NCBI GenBank assembly: GCA_018968815.1
Contig: JAGWZL010000013.1
Span: 1-44,533 of the forward strand
DNA length: 44,533 bases
Reading direction: 5' to 3'
Source of the DNA: Verrucomicrobiota bacterium
GTDB lineage: Bacteria; Chlamydiota; Chlamydiia; Chlamydiales; SM23-39
In this document: one piece after another, positions 1 through 7,250 of the stretch
How positions within the stretch are numbered: position 1 is the stretch's first letter
Layout: each line of letters starts with the position of its first letter
The notes under the pieces: model-generated
Databases searched by the model: none
Seen by the model: the letters and a program-made list of their open reading frames with translations, nothing else
What the model was told of the DNA's origin: nothing
Made by a program: the position numbers and the translations under genes

Positions 1-269
1 ACTTCATCCAACAGTCTTTGGTGAACGGCCGGAGCATAAAATTTTTAGCTCCAGTACTTGAAAATTTGCTGCGAAGCAGGGAGCAGGAAATTGCAAAATA
101 CAAGAACGAACGAGAAGCAGGCGGAGCTGTGGATCGGCAGTTGGATGATACGATAGAACTGGTTTTCCCGAAGATATGGGCGCCTAACTTGCTTGGAGCC
201 CTGAATGGAGACAATCCTGAATGTGCGTCTTTGGTTAAATATTGCAGAAAGCGAATGGGGCTACCTTAA
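1..269 (+). CDS. C-terminal part of an F-box-like paralogue (cut by window start)
   Basis: The reading frame is open from base 3 to the TAA at 267-269, so the 5' part lies outside the window. The product is the paralogue of the last ~89 residues of the complete gene at 525-1337. The first ~35 residues after the edge are almost identical, while the last ~45 carry about 16 substitutions. No start codon in the window is convincing: a TTG at 18 is only an internal Leu codon in the full-length copy. Any function must be inferred from the complete copy, a possible F-box-type host-interaction protein. Because the window begins inside a repeat, mis-assembly of this fragment cannot be excluded. Confidence 0.7.
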   Translation, partial: FIQQSLVNGRSIKFLAPVLENLLRSREQEIAKYKNEREAGGAVDRQLDDTIELVFPKIWAPNLLGALNGDNPECASLVKYCRKRMGLP

Positions 270-318
270 CCTATATCCTGAAGCCATTCGGCGATTGGGT
301 CGCTCGCGCGTCGCGAAT
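1..318. repeat. Direct repeat, left copy of F-box gene 3' end plus hydrolase tail
   Basis: Bases 1-318 match 1069-1386 at a constant offset of 1068 with no indels. The match covers the end of the F-box-like gene and continues ~49 bp past its stop with about 2 mismatches. In the right copy those 49 bp are the 3' coding end of the minus-strand hydrolase. After 318 the sequences are unrelated, so the left copy carries an orphan hydrolase tail. From 319 to 462 I see no gene. Confidence 0.85.
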
Positions 319-462
319 GAAGAGGAAGTCATCCTCGATGAGCGCGATGTTTGGGTGCAGATCTCCATCATTGGCAGCGCCGCCGCCATTTCTTAGAGTG
401 GATGAAAGAAACAAAGATGAAGTTATAGTGATTTTTTTAGAAATATGTAAAAATATTTTTTA

Positions 463-491
463 TTGCGTTAATTAAACGAATATTATATAAT
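463..491 (+). promoter_or_regulatory. Putative sigma-70-type promoter of the F-box-like gene
   Basis: A perfect TATAAT (486-491) follows TTGCGT (463-468) with a 17-bp spacer in very AT-rich DNA. Transcription would start near 498, about 27 nt before the GTG start at 525. GAGG at 515-518 is the likely ribosome binding site. Confidence 0.55.
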
Positions 492-524
492 GTTTGTTAT
501 TAATAAAACTAATATGAGGTTTTT

Positions 525-1337
525 GTGGCCGTAACAGAGTCAAAGTTTCAATGTCTCCCTCGGGAGACCAAAGTACAAGAGATCATCTCGTATTTAGAGG
601 GAGAGCCGCTCCATGCGCTCGGACAAGTCAATAGAGAATTTCGCACGTGTGAGATGATGGCGCCGGCTATTCGGGTTCTCGGTGCTCTGACACAGCTAGC
701 AAAAAAGGGATCTACGGATGACATTTTCAAGTTTGCGCTCAACTTCATTACAGAGTTTGGCGACCGTGTCATTGTACAGGTTGGCGACCGTAAGGATGAG
801 AAGTGGGCGGAGAAGCGGACGCCTGTTTGGCTGACTTCTAATATAGTAGGAAAGATTTTTAAGCTGTCATTTGGGAATTGCGAGCATGGACATATCAACA
901 CGGCATGCATCGCCATGGGTGCTCCGCCTTATTATGGCAGGTTTGATAATGTGCGGATGATTTCGCGGAAAAGCGAAGATGATCTTCCGTATTTTTACTA
1001 TCTTCTTCGAGGCCGCCCTCTTCCCAGAAAGGTTTTATTTGATAATGGCGTTATGTGGCCTGCATGCCACTGCATCCAACAGTCTTTGGTGAACGGCCGG
1101 AGCATAAAATTTTTAGCTCCAGTACTTGAAAATTTGCTGCGAAGCAGGGAGCAGGAAATTGCAAAATACAAGAAAGAACGAGAAGCAGGCGGACCTGTGG
1201 ATCCGCGGTTGACTGATCAGATAGAACGGGATTTCCGGAACATATGGGCGCCTGCATTGCTTGGAGCCCTGAATGGAGCCAATCCTGAATGTGCGTCGTT
1301 GGTTGCATATTGCACAGACCGAATGGCGCGACCTTAA
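525..1337 (+). CDS. F-box-like domain protein, candidate host-interaction protein
   Basis: 270 aa starting at GTG, with GAGG six bases upstream. Residues ~9-45 resemble an F-box: an LPRE start, an aliphatic EIISYL helix, a spacer, then LGQVNREFR where F-box proteins have a valine-centred LSxVxRxW/F segment. F-box proteins recruit eukaryotic SCF ubiquitin ligases, and some intracellular bacteria secrete them. That this one does so is inference. No signal peptide or membrane segment is visible, which fits a type III substrate or a cytosolic protein. The remaining ~220 residues match no family I recognise. The gene converges on the hydrolase gene, their stop codons overlapping by 4 bp. A diverged copy of the 3' end lies at the window start. 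Confidence 0.65.
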   Translation: MAVTESKFQCLPRETKVQEIISYLEGEPLHALGQVNREFRTCEMMAPAIRVLGALTQLAKKGSTDDIFKFALNFITEFGDRVIVQVGDRKDEKWAEKRTPVWLTSNIVGKIFKLSFGNCEHGHINTACIAMGAPPYYGRFDNVRMISRKSEDDLPYFYYLLRGRPLPRKVLFDNGVMWPACHCIQQSLVNGRSIKFLAPVLENLLRSREQEIAKYKKEREAGGPVDPRLTDQIERDFRNIWAPALLGALNGANPECASLVAYCTDRMARP

Positions 1338-1386
1338 CCTATATCCTGAAGCCATTCGGCGATTTGGTCGCTCGCGCGCCGCGAAT
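1069..1386. repeat. Direct repeat, right copy (source copy)
   Basis: Partner of 1-318. It spans the last ~89 codons of the F-box-like gene and the last ~17 codons plus stop of the opposing hydrolase gene. Both genes are intact here, so this is the likely source of the left copy. Confidence 0.85.
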
Positions 1387-2179
1387 AGAGCATGCTCGCA
1401 TGCCCGAGATCTTCGAAAATGAAGTTGCGGTGCTCTGGGATCACCGCTGACGTGCCCGGGATGACAAGCTGATCGCTCTTCGTCGCGAGATGGAAAAACC
1501 GGATGTCTGGCCTTTGCGCCATTTTTGCGCGCACCTCTTGAACCAGCGCCGAGCTGGGCTGCATTTCGCGTGCATTCGGCCCAATGCCCACCCGCGCCAT
1601 CGGCGTCCCATTGAGCGGAGAGCCAATCGTAATCACATCAGTCACCGTATTCGGCGGCGCCAGACATGTAGCATACAGAGAACTGACCAGTCCTCCCATC
1701 GAATGGCCGATCAAAATGAGATCTTTGCGGCCCGTTTCCAAAGCGATGTCTTCCGCCTTCGCCTTCACACGTTCCGCATAGAAACGAATAGAGCGAAAGG
1801 GGTGGCCGAGGTTGATCGTGTAAATTGGACCCAACCCTTTGCGCTGCAAATGTCTTTTAAACAGCAACCACACAGAACCGTGATTCAAATATCCATGCAC
1901 GAGTAAGATGGGCTGCTTATTCCCATACACTGCATGCGTAGTCGGGACAAAGCGCAAAAGAGCCACGCCGCAAAGCGCTAGCAACTCAAACGTCATCGCA
2001 TGCGCCCAATGAATGAGACGAGGGAAAGGCAGCTTTGGCGCGATGGAATTCGCGAACTGGATGCCTCCTAACCAAAATAGAGCGCGCGTTGCAAGAGGAA
2101 ATAGATCCAAATAGGCTGAGAGCGCCGCCAGTGAGAGAAAAGCCACTGTGTGTACTGACATTTTTGCAACTTGCGACAT
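1334..2179 (-). CDS. Alpha/beta hydrolase (lipase/esterase-like), membrane-anchored
   Basis: 281 aa. The N-terminus has hydrophobic stretches at ~8-40 and ~62-80, then the hydrolase fold. LLVHGYLNHG (92-101) forms the oxyanion strand. GHSMGG gives the nucleophile Ser160. Asp236 (KSDQ) and His260 (LGHAS) complete a Ser-Asp-His triad. This layout is typical of triacylglycerol lipases and esterases of the PGAP1/LipA type; the substrate cannot be told. An in-frame ATG at codon 7 is an alternative start and neither has a strong Shine-Dalgarno. It is divergent from the PfpI-like gene (44 bp apart) and convergent with the F-box gene. Confidence 0.8.
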   Translation of the reverse strand: MSQVAKMSVHTVAFLSLAALSAYLDLFPLATRALFWLGGIQFANSIAPKLPFPRLIHWAHAMTFELLALCGVALLRFVPTTHAVYGNKQPILLVHGYLNHGSVWLLFKRHLQRKGLGPIYTINLGHPFRSIRFYAERVKAKAEDIALETGRKDLILIGHSMGGLVSSLYATCLAPPNTVTDVITIGSPLNGTPMARVGIGPNAREMQPSSALVQEVRAKMAQRPDIRFFHLATKSDQLVIPGTSAVIPEHRNFIFEDLGHASMLYSRRASDQIAEWLQDIG

Positions 2180-2223
2180 AATATTTTGGATGATAGCATC
2201 GACCTTTCAACGGAGCAAGGAAT

Positions 2224-2733
2224 ATGAAATCGATCCTGATTTTCACCGACGAAATCTATGAAGATCTAGAACTTTGGGTTCCCAAAATACGCATGGAAGA
2301 GGCGGGATTTCAAACAACAGTAGCTGGACACACAAAAGACAAAATCTATCACGGAAAACATGGCTATCCTTGCAAAGCAGATCTCTCCTATGATCAAGTA
2401 CAAGCGGATCGATTTGATGCTTTAATCATTCCCGGTGGCTATGCGCCAGATAAAATGCGGCGCTACCCGAAAGCCTTAGAGATTGTGCGGCACATGGATC
2501 AGGCTAAAAAACCGATCGCCTTCATCTGCCATGCGGGTTGGGTTCCCATTTCCGCCAAAATCTTAAAAGGAAAAAAAGTGACGGGATTTTCTGCCATTCG
2601 AGATGATTTGGAAAATGCGGGCGCCCACTTCGTCGATCAAGCCGTTGTGGTCGATGGACATCTCATCTCGTCCCGCACACCCGCCGATCTTCCCGCCTTT
2701 TGTAAGGCGCTTTTACAGGCGCTCAGAAGGTGA
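2224..2733 (+). CDS. DJ-1/PfpI family protein (class I glutamine amidotransferase-like)
   Basis: 169 aa, the usual length of the PfpI/YhbO branch. The N-terminal strand is followed by EIYEDLELW, carrying the acidic residue that pairs with the nucleophile. IIPGG lies at ~78-82 and the nucleophile elbow FICHAGW gives Cys102 followed by His103. These proteins are described as intracellular peptidases, glyoxalases or deglycases against carbonyl stress; which applies here is unknown. An AAGGAAT ribosome binding site precedes the ATG. A hairpin repeat begins two bases after its stop, between it and the convergent manA. Confidence 0.88.
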   Translation: MKSILIFTDEIYEDLELWVPKIRMEEAGFQTTVAGHTKDKIYHGKHGYPCKADLSYDQVQADRFDALIIPGGYAPDKMRRYPKALEIVRHMDQAKKPIAFICHAGWVPISAKILKGKKVTGFSAIRDDLENAGAHFVDQAVVVDGHLISSRTPADLPAFCKALLQALRR

Positions 2734-2734
2734 G

Positions 2735-2882
2735 CTAATACCTGCTTTCGAAGAAGCGAGAGATATTTTTGAGACTCTTTCAATTCCCGCGCGGCGGACA
2801 ATATCGGGACGAGCATATGGCTGCCGCGCGGGAATTGAAAGAGGCCAAAAAGATCTCTCGATTGTTCGAAATGAGGTATTAG
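2735..2882. repeat. Long hairpin element, type IV
   Basis: A 148-bp imperfect inverted repeat between the convergent 3' ends of the PfpI-like gene and manA. The arms are ~60 bp, start CTAATACCT and end CAATTCCCGCGCGGC, and enclose a ~27-bp loop. The arms mismatch at TTTTTGAGACTC (left) against TTTTTGGCCTC (right, read on the same strand), resembling the mismatched box of the other elements here. It could also act as a bidirectional terminator. Confidence 0.8.
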
Positions 2883-2891
2883 GGCGGCTTC

Positions 2892-3815
2892 TTAAGGCAG
2901 TCTGACTCGAAGCATTTGACATCGGCCCCGAAAATCGATCGATTGCGCAATGGCCGGCACGAGATAAGACATTCCGGGTTGAAACGGTTCTTTGGCTCCG
3001 TCGACCTCGATTTCCGCATGGCCCTCTAGACAGAAGAAAATCTGAAACGATTTGGGGATTTGGCCCAAATGATGCGCATCAAATACATCGATGCGCTCTA
3101 CGAGAAAAAAAGGAGACGAAATCAGAGTCACCAGTTGATGATGCAAATCGCTGCTGAGATGGCGCGGTGGAAGTTTGGCTTCCCCTTGATCATCCCAACG
3201 AATGGCTTGCAACCCCTCTTCCAAGTGCAGCTGGCGGGGCCTTCCCCAATCGTAAAGACGGTACGTCGTATTGGAATTTTGCTGCACTTCGTAAATCAAG
3301 CTTCCGGCGCAAATGGCATGGACTCGCCCGCAAGGCACATAAATCACTTCGCCTTTTTTCAGTTCCCATTTCTGCAAACACTCTTCGGGCCGATTTTGAG
3401 CGATCGCCGCTTTGAATTTCTTCTCATCGACCCCTTGCTGCAACCCAGCTAAAACAGTGCCATTTTCAAGAAAAACCCACGCCTCATTTTTCGGCTCGCC
3501 CTTGGCCACAGTCTGGTCCGGATGCACCTGAATGCTTAAATTCTCCTCCGCATCGATCAATTTGGTGAGCAGCGGGAAACGTTCCCCATGTTGACCCACG
3601 CCGAGAAGATCTTCTTTCATTTCAACCACAAGTTGATGCAAGGTTTTTCCCTTGAAGGGGCCATTGGCCGCCACGCTCATCCCCTCTTCCCGATCGGCAA
3701 TCTCCCAACTTTCGGCGACCTTCGGTACATCGATCTTCCGGCCAAAGTGAGAGGCGATCCGCCCCCCGCCCCAAACATACGTTTGATAGATCGGTTCAAA
3801 ACGGATTGGGTACAT
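2892..3815 (-). CDS. manA: Mannose-6-phosphate isomerase, class I
   Basis: 307 aa. Interconverts mannose-6-P and fructose-6-P in the cytosol using zinc. The cupin metal ligands are visible: Gln96 and His98 in QVHPD, Glu111 in KNEAW and His166 in GRVHAI. The YVWGG motif near the N-terminus and the TTYRLYDWGR segment are typical of the compact ~310-aa bacterial form. AAGGA lies six bases before the ATG. UhpC, the hexose-phosphate importer, is encoded on the same strand ~1.2 kb away, so both could serve use of host sugar phosphates. A hairpin element ends 100 bp upstream of the start and may lie between the gene and its original promoter. Confidence 0.93.
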   Translation of the reverse strand: MYPIRFEPIYQTYVWGGGRIASHFGRKIDVPKVAESWEIADREEGMSVAANGPFKGKTLHQLVVEMKEDLLGVGQHGERFPLLTKLIDAEENLSIQVHPDQTVAKGEPKNEAWVFLENGTVLAGLQQGVDEKKFKAAIAQNRPEECLQKWELKKGEVIYVPCGRVHAICAGSLIYEVQQNSNTTYRLYDWGRPRQLHLEEGLQAIRWDDQGEAKLPPRHLSSDLHHQLVTLISSPFFLVERIDVFDAHHLGQIPKSFQIFFCLEGHAEIEVDGAKEPFQPGMSYLVPAIAQSIDFRGRCQMLRVRLP

Positions 3816-3914
3816 CTTTGATCCTTATGTTTTGTGGATGAGATTGAATCGTTTTCTGAAATTCAGCAAGTGTTTTTTCGAATAGCGAACCCGGTTTGAG
3901 AAAAGGAAATCGAT

Positions 3915-4080
3915 ATATACCGAAACAACCTGAAGAATCGGTTTTTGGCATCGTCGAGTTTGCCTCAAAATGCGCCTCCTCACTCGCGCCTTGCCCGAGG
4001 GCAATGGTCGCTCGCTCCGGAGACGAATTTTGAGGACTCTCCTCGCCAAATTCCCGACTCTTCAGGTTGTTTCGGTATAT
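3915..4080. repeat. Long hairpin element, type I, copy A
   Basis: 166-bp extended palindrome. The 26-bp terminal arms run from TATACCGAAACAACC to TCGG. Inside them one side has GGTTTTTGGC and the other, read from its own end, GGGAATTTGGC. The inner arms centre on TTGCCCGAGGGCAA. A near-identical copy in opposite orientation lies at 4838-5001, and together they bracket the orphan gene 4221-4718. The ends read TATAC...GTATA, compatible with a TA target as in IS630/Tc1-type MITEs, but this is not proven. Confidence 0.9.
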
Positions 4081-4220
4081 CTGTCGGGAGATTGAAGAAC
4101 TCTCCCTTAAAAGTGGAGAGATTCTCCTACTGCCAAGGGGCGGCAAGTGCCTTGCCGCAGAGGAATAGATAGCTCGGCTAACTCGGTCCTGAAGGACCGA
4201 GACTGCGCTCGAGCAGCAGT
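4081..4220. other. Non-coding stretch with three consecutive hairpins
   Basis: This is the 3' flank of the minus-strand gene at 4221-4718. It holds a CTCTCC/GGAGAG stem near 4099-4120, GCGGCAAG/CTTGCCGC at 4140-4158 with a 3-nt loop, and CTCGGTCCT/AGGACCGAG at 4182-4201 with a 2-nt loop. No T-run marks a standard terminator. These may be transcript 3'-end structures or remnants of a mobile unit. I see no gene here. Confidence 0.6.
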
Positions 4221-4718
4221 TCAAGACTCTGCCAGCCTCTCGAAAAGCTTCAAGCGGTCGATCGCCTGTTCACACCTGCGTGCAGACTGTGCATAAATTT
4301 GGTGGAGCGGCTTCCCAGTCTCTTCCCCTAGTACATACATTCTCGGTCGCTCGTAGCCGACAGACACTCTCGGTAGCGTAGCATTGTAGTAGGCAGTAGG
4401 ACGAGTCAATCCTGCTTGATAGGCGTCGCCTTGAAGCCTATGCAGGTCCCCCATCGTTCCAGCGAAAATCTGCTCTTGTTGTATTCGTTGTTCTGTTCGC
4501 CCATCGCTGTATGGACTCAGGTTCTTCCAATCCTCGTATGCTTGAACCACACGATATTCCAGACTACCTGGGCGCAGTTTCGAGAGGGGCATCACGTATT
4601 GGCTGACATACAAATTTCCATCGCCCCCGTCAATAAAGCCAGCCTCGATGAGTACTTGATACTGCTCTCTATCTTTGTAGAACGGATATCTGTCTTCATA
4701 TTTCGGCACAACATTCAT
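4221..4718 (-). CDS. Orphan hypothetical protein bracketed by inverted hairpin elements
   Basis: 165 aa, not recognised. It is hydrophilic, with no signal peptide or membrane segment. It is rich in Tyr, Gln and Arg, with a charged N-terminus (YEDRYPFYKDREQYQ) and an amphipathic helical C-terminus (~145-163). There is no clear Shine-Dalgarno, only AGAG about 8 bases before the ATG. The upstream DNA is very AT-rich, unlike the surroundings. Inverted copies of a 165-bp hairpin element on both sides make it look like cargo or a recent insertion. It could be a lineage-specific effector, but nothing in the sequence proves this. Confidence 0.6.
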   Translation of the reverse strand: MNVVPKYEDRYPFYKDREQYQVLIEAGFIDGGDGNLYVSQYVMPLSKLRPGSLEYRVVQAYEDWKNLSPYSDGRTEQRIQQEQIFAGTMGDLHRLQGDAYQAGLTRPTAYYNATLPRVSVGYERPRMYVLGEETGKPLHQIYAQSARRCEQAIDRLKLFERLAES

Positions 4719-4837
4719 GAAAAACTCTATTTTAAATTTACCTGTTTATAACAAAAGATTAAGCAGAAATATATACAAGTTTTGTTGTTTTTTAACAACA
4801 ACGAACCTATCTCAATCAGTTCAAGGCACTCAAGCGG
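4719..4837. other. AT-rich upstream region of the orphan gene
   Basis: Strongly AT-rich DNA between the orphan gene and hairpin element I-B. It contains TTGTTGTT...AACAACAA (about 4780-4800), a possible operator or weak terminator. It also has GAACCTATCTCAAT at 4803-4816, which matches the end of the type III hairpin element (GAACCTATCCCAAT) at 13 of 14 positions. No promoter can be fixed with confidence. Confidence 0.45.
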
Positions 4838-5001
4838 TATACCGAAACAATCTGAAGAGTCGGGAATTTGGCAAGGAGAGTCCTCAAAATTCGTGTCCGG
4901 AGCGAGCGACCATTGCCCTCGGGCAAGGCGCGAGTGAGGAGGCGCATTTTGAGGCAAACTCGACGATGCCAAAAACCGATTCTTCAGGTTGTTTCGGTAT
5001 A
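4838..5001. repeat. Long hairpin element, type I, copy B (inverted)
   Basis: 164 bp, the reverse-oriented near-identical partner of 3915-4080, again with TATACC...GGTATA ends. Differences include AATCTGAAGAG against AACCTGAAGAA in the arms and CGTGTCC against CGTCTCC inside. It sits 20 bp past the 3' end of uhpC. Confidence 0.9.
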
Positions 5002-5021
5002 CAGCCAATCAGCCGTTTGGG

Positions 5022-6356
5022 TCAGGATGTAGCCATCGTTTCTTTGGGGTTTGTTTTCACAGACCAAAGAGGGATGAGAATCAGCGCGCCGATGGCCCCG
5101 CAGACAAAGAGGGTCAGCAAATAGATATCCCAGCCGTACTTTTGGGTGAGATGGCCGAGAGGGCCTCCTGCGACAGCGGCGCCGAGATAGGCAAAACAGC
5201 CGACGAAGCCTGTGGCGGTAGCGGTGGCATTTTTGTGGGACAGTTCGGCGGCGGCCATACCGATGAGCATTTGCGGGCCGAAGATGAAAAATCCGAAGAG
5301 AAAGATAAACACCGAATCGATAAACACCGAAGTGGCGCTGAAGGATTTAAACGCAAAAATCAGAAAGAGAATCGCAGCCGTAAACAGCACATTGATCGGG
5401 TTTCTTTTGCCGCCGAATAGCAGATCTGAGGCCCAGCCAGCGACCAAACTGCCTGCAAGGCCTCCCCATTCAAACCAGAAGAGGCAGACCCCCGCTTGTT
5501 TCAGCGAATATTGCTTCACTTCAATCAGATAAAAGGCGCTCCAATCGTTCACAGCTGTTCGGATGATATAGACGAGGAAGTAGGCGATCGCCAACACCCA
5601 AATGAATTTATTTTTGATCACATAGTCTAATAGCATGGCTTTCGTGGAAAGATGCGACGTTTCTTTCGCTTTCGCAAAAGGTTCGTTGCGGAATCTTTCA
5701 ACGGGCGGCAACCCGAGCGATTGCGGCGTATCGCGCAAGCGATTCATAATGAAAAAGCCTGCCAAAATGCAAATGATGCCCGGAACATACATGCTAAAGC
5801 GCCAGCCCATATACTCAGCGCAGGCGGCGACTAAAAGAGGGATGAGCGAGCCGCCGATGTTGTGAGATGTATTCCAAAGACTCCACCATCTCCCCCTTTC
5901 GGATTGAGAGTACCACTGCGTGAGCAGTTTCGCGCAGCCGGGCCATCCCCATCCTTGGAAAACGCCATTGAGCCCCCAGAACATCGCCAATGTCCAGAAT
6001 GCCGACGACATACCGAACAGACAGTTGAAAATCCCTGTGAGGATCAGTCCGATGGACATGAAGTAACGCGGGTTGGATTTATCGCCCAGAATGCCGCTTA
6101 AAAATTTGCTCGATCCGTAGGTGATGTAGAGGATGCTGCCCAAATAGCCGAGCTCAAATTTGTTGAGGCCCAGTTCTGCCTGCATGACGGGCATCGCGTA
6201 GGTAAAGCTTTTCCGAGTGAAGTAAAAAAACGCGTAGCCTGCCCACATGGCATAGAAAGTGCGGAGCCGCCAGTATTTATAATTTTTTTTTACGAGCTCC
6301 GGATCTTGGATTTCGTCAATGGACGGCGCGGGTCTAAACACATCTAACACGGACAC
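5022..6356 (-). CDS. uhpC: UhpC-like hexose-6-phosphate:phosphate antiporter (MFS)
   Basis: 444 aa, about 12 membrane segments, organophosphate:phosphate antiporter family. Family features include FYFTRKSF after TM1, the GxLGDK-type loop (SGILGDKSNPRYF), GVFQGWGWPGCAK, and the GRWWSLWNTSHNIGG segment of UhpT/GlpT/UhpC proteins. Chlamydial UhpC works as a transporter importing host glucose-6-phosphate, not as the sensor that UhpC is in enterobacteria. The start is GTG, chosen because AGGAGG lies four bases upstream. It lies 5' of hisS, in the same order as C. trachomatis CT544/CT543. Confidence 0.93.
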   Translation of the reverse strand: MSVLDVFRPAPSIDEIQDPELVKKNYKYWRLRTFYAMWAGYAFFYFTRKSFTYAMPVMQAELGLNKFELGYLGSILYITYGSSKFLSGILGDKSNPRYFMSIGLILTGIFNCLFGMSSAFWTLAMFWGLNGVFQGWGWPGCAKLLTQWYSQSERGRWWSLWNTSHNIGGSLIPLLVAACAEYMGWRFSMYVPGIICILAGFFIMNRLRDTPQSLGLPPVERFRNEPFAKAKETSHLSTKAMLLDYVIKNKFIWVLAIAYFLVYIIRTAVNDWSAFYLIEVKQYSLKQAGVCLFWFEWGGLAGSLVAGWASDLLFGGKRNPINVLFTAAILFLIFAFKSFSATSVFIDSVFIFLFGFFIFGPQMLIGMAAAELSHKNATATATGFVGCFAYLGAAVAGGPLGHLTQKYGWDIYLLTLFVCGAIGALILIPLWSVKTNPKETMATS

Positions 6357-6456
6357 AAAACCTCCTGCTGGTCTTGTCTTTCATACAAAAGCAAAGAGGT
6401 TAATCGACAAGATAGGTTCTGTCAACAAAAAGTCATTTTGTCTAGTATAAAAAATT

Positions 6457-7032
6457 ATGAGTTTCCAAAATCCAGTAGGGGGGGTGCCCGATCCGTTTGG
6501 GTACCGCGTTGAAGGCGCGCAAGAGGGATCGCAACAGGGGGGATCTCCTCCTGAAGAGCCGCCCAACAATCAAGGCGTGATCGGCTATTTGATCGGGGCC
6601 ATGCACAAGGCGCTCGATGCTCTTGTGCAAAAGTTTGGGAAAGGGGGGCCTGAGCGCAAGGGCTCCAAACAAACGTTGGGATCGTTAAAAGCCTCTTTGG
6701 AGCTTCTGAAGGGGAATGACCTGAGCCAAGACATCCATTTCCTCAATGCTCTTGCACACAGTTGGAACAAAGCGATTGAAGAGAGCCCGGCTTTTGATGA
6801 AGAGGTCTTAAGGTTGTTCAACCTGTTTGCAAAAAAAATTTTGCACTATCCGGAAACCAAACAGCACACATTTGGGTATTATCTGACCGAATATGCGGGG
6901 CAAAGATGGATCCCTTTTCCCTATATGGAATTGGTGCAAAAGATCCACCGCGAGCACGCCATAAACCCCGATGGAAGCGATCTGACCGAATGGACCCGTC
7001 TTCTGGACGACGCAATCCGACTCTTGCCATAG
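6457..7032 (+). CDS. Hypothetical protein with disordered Pro/Gly/Gln-rich N-terminus
   Basis: 191 aa, not recognised. Residues 1-40 are rich in Pro, Gly, Gln and Glu and probably disordered. Residues 40-190 look alpha-helical and soluble, and no signal peptide is present. The disordered N-terminus would suit a type III secretion signal, but that is speculation. There is no Shine-Dalgarno before the ATG, and a TATAAA at 6446-6451 sits so close that the message might be nearly leaderless. It occupies the gap between uhpC and hisS, genes that I recall as adjacent in C. trachomatis, so it is probably a lineage-specific insertion. Confidence 0.7.
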   Translation: MSFQNPVGGVPDPFGYRVEGAQEGSQQGGSPPEEPPNNQGVIGYLIGAMHKALDALVQKFGKGGPERKGSKQTLGSLKASLELLKGNDLSQDIHFLNALAHSWNKAIEESPAFDEEVLRLFNLFAKKILHYPETKQHTFGYYLTEYAGQRWIPFPYMELVQKIHREHAINPDGSDLTEWTRLLDDAIRLLP

Positions 7033-7055
7033 TCTCCCTGTCTTTAGTATACTCA

Positions 7056-7228
7056 TATACACAAATGAACTCAAAAGTTGGGAATTTGGCAAAGCCGGCA
7101 CCGCAGGTTTGGGGCAGCGAAGCGGCGCCGAAGCAGCTCAACTTGCATAAGTTGAGCGATGCAGGCGGCCCCAAAAATGCGGATGTCCGGCGCAGCCAAA
7201 AACCAACTTTTGAATTCATTTGTGTATA
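7056..7228. repeat. Long hairpin element, type II
   Basis: 173-bp extended palindrome between 6457-7032 and hisS. The outer arms run from TATACACAAATGAA to CAAAAGTTGG. After the arms come GGGAATTTGGC on the left and GGTTTTTGGC (complement strand) on the right, the same mismatched box as type I although the outer and inner stems differ. The centre is CAACTTGCATAAGTTG. Confidence 0.9.
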
Positions 7229-7250
7229 CCACAACAACGTGAAGAATCGG
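7225..7250 (+). repeat. Solo outer arm of a type I hairpin element
   Basis: TATACCACAACAACG...AATCGG matches the 26-bp terminal arm of type I at 23 of 26 positions. It shares its first TATA with the end of the type II element. Homology stops exactly at the inner border of the outer stem, so this looks like a separate module left behind or fused. It lies in the hisS leader. Confidence 0.65.

Noticed and set aside
319-462. Possible remnant of a further gene after the left duplication
   Set aside because: Neither strand gives a readable product. On the minus strand the hydrolase frame meets a stop within a few codons upstream of the duplicated tail.
1490-1906. 138-codon plus-strand frame inside the hydrolase gene
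   Set aside because: It lies opposite a gene with a complete catalytic triad, has no ribosome site and an Arg/His-rich composition typical of an antisense shadow.
2603-2905. 100-codon frame over the end of the PfpI-like gene and the hairpin
   Set aside because: It translates through both arms of the palindrome in a shifted frame and has no start signals.
3796-5124. Two open frames (3796-4224 minus and 4717-5124 plus) encoding a shared ~50-residue peptide
   Set aside because: The shared peptide is the translation of the 165-bp hairpin repeat in both copies. There is no ribosome site and no independent conservation, so this is not a protein family.
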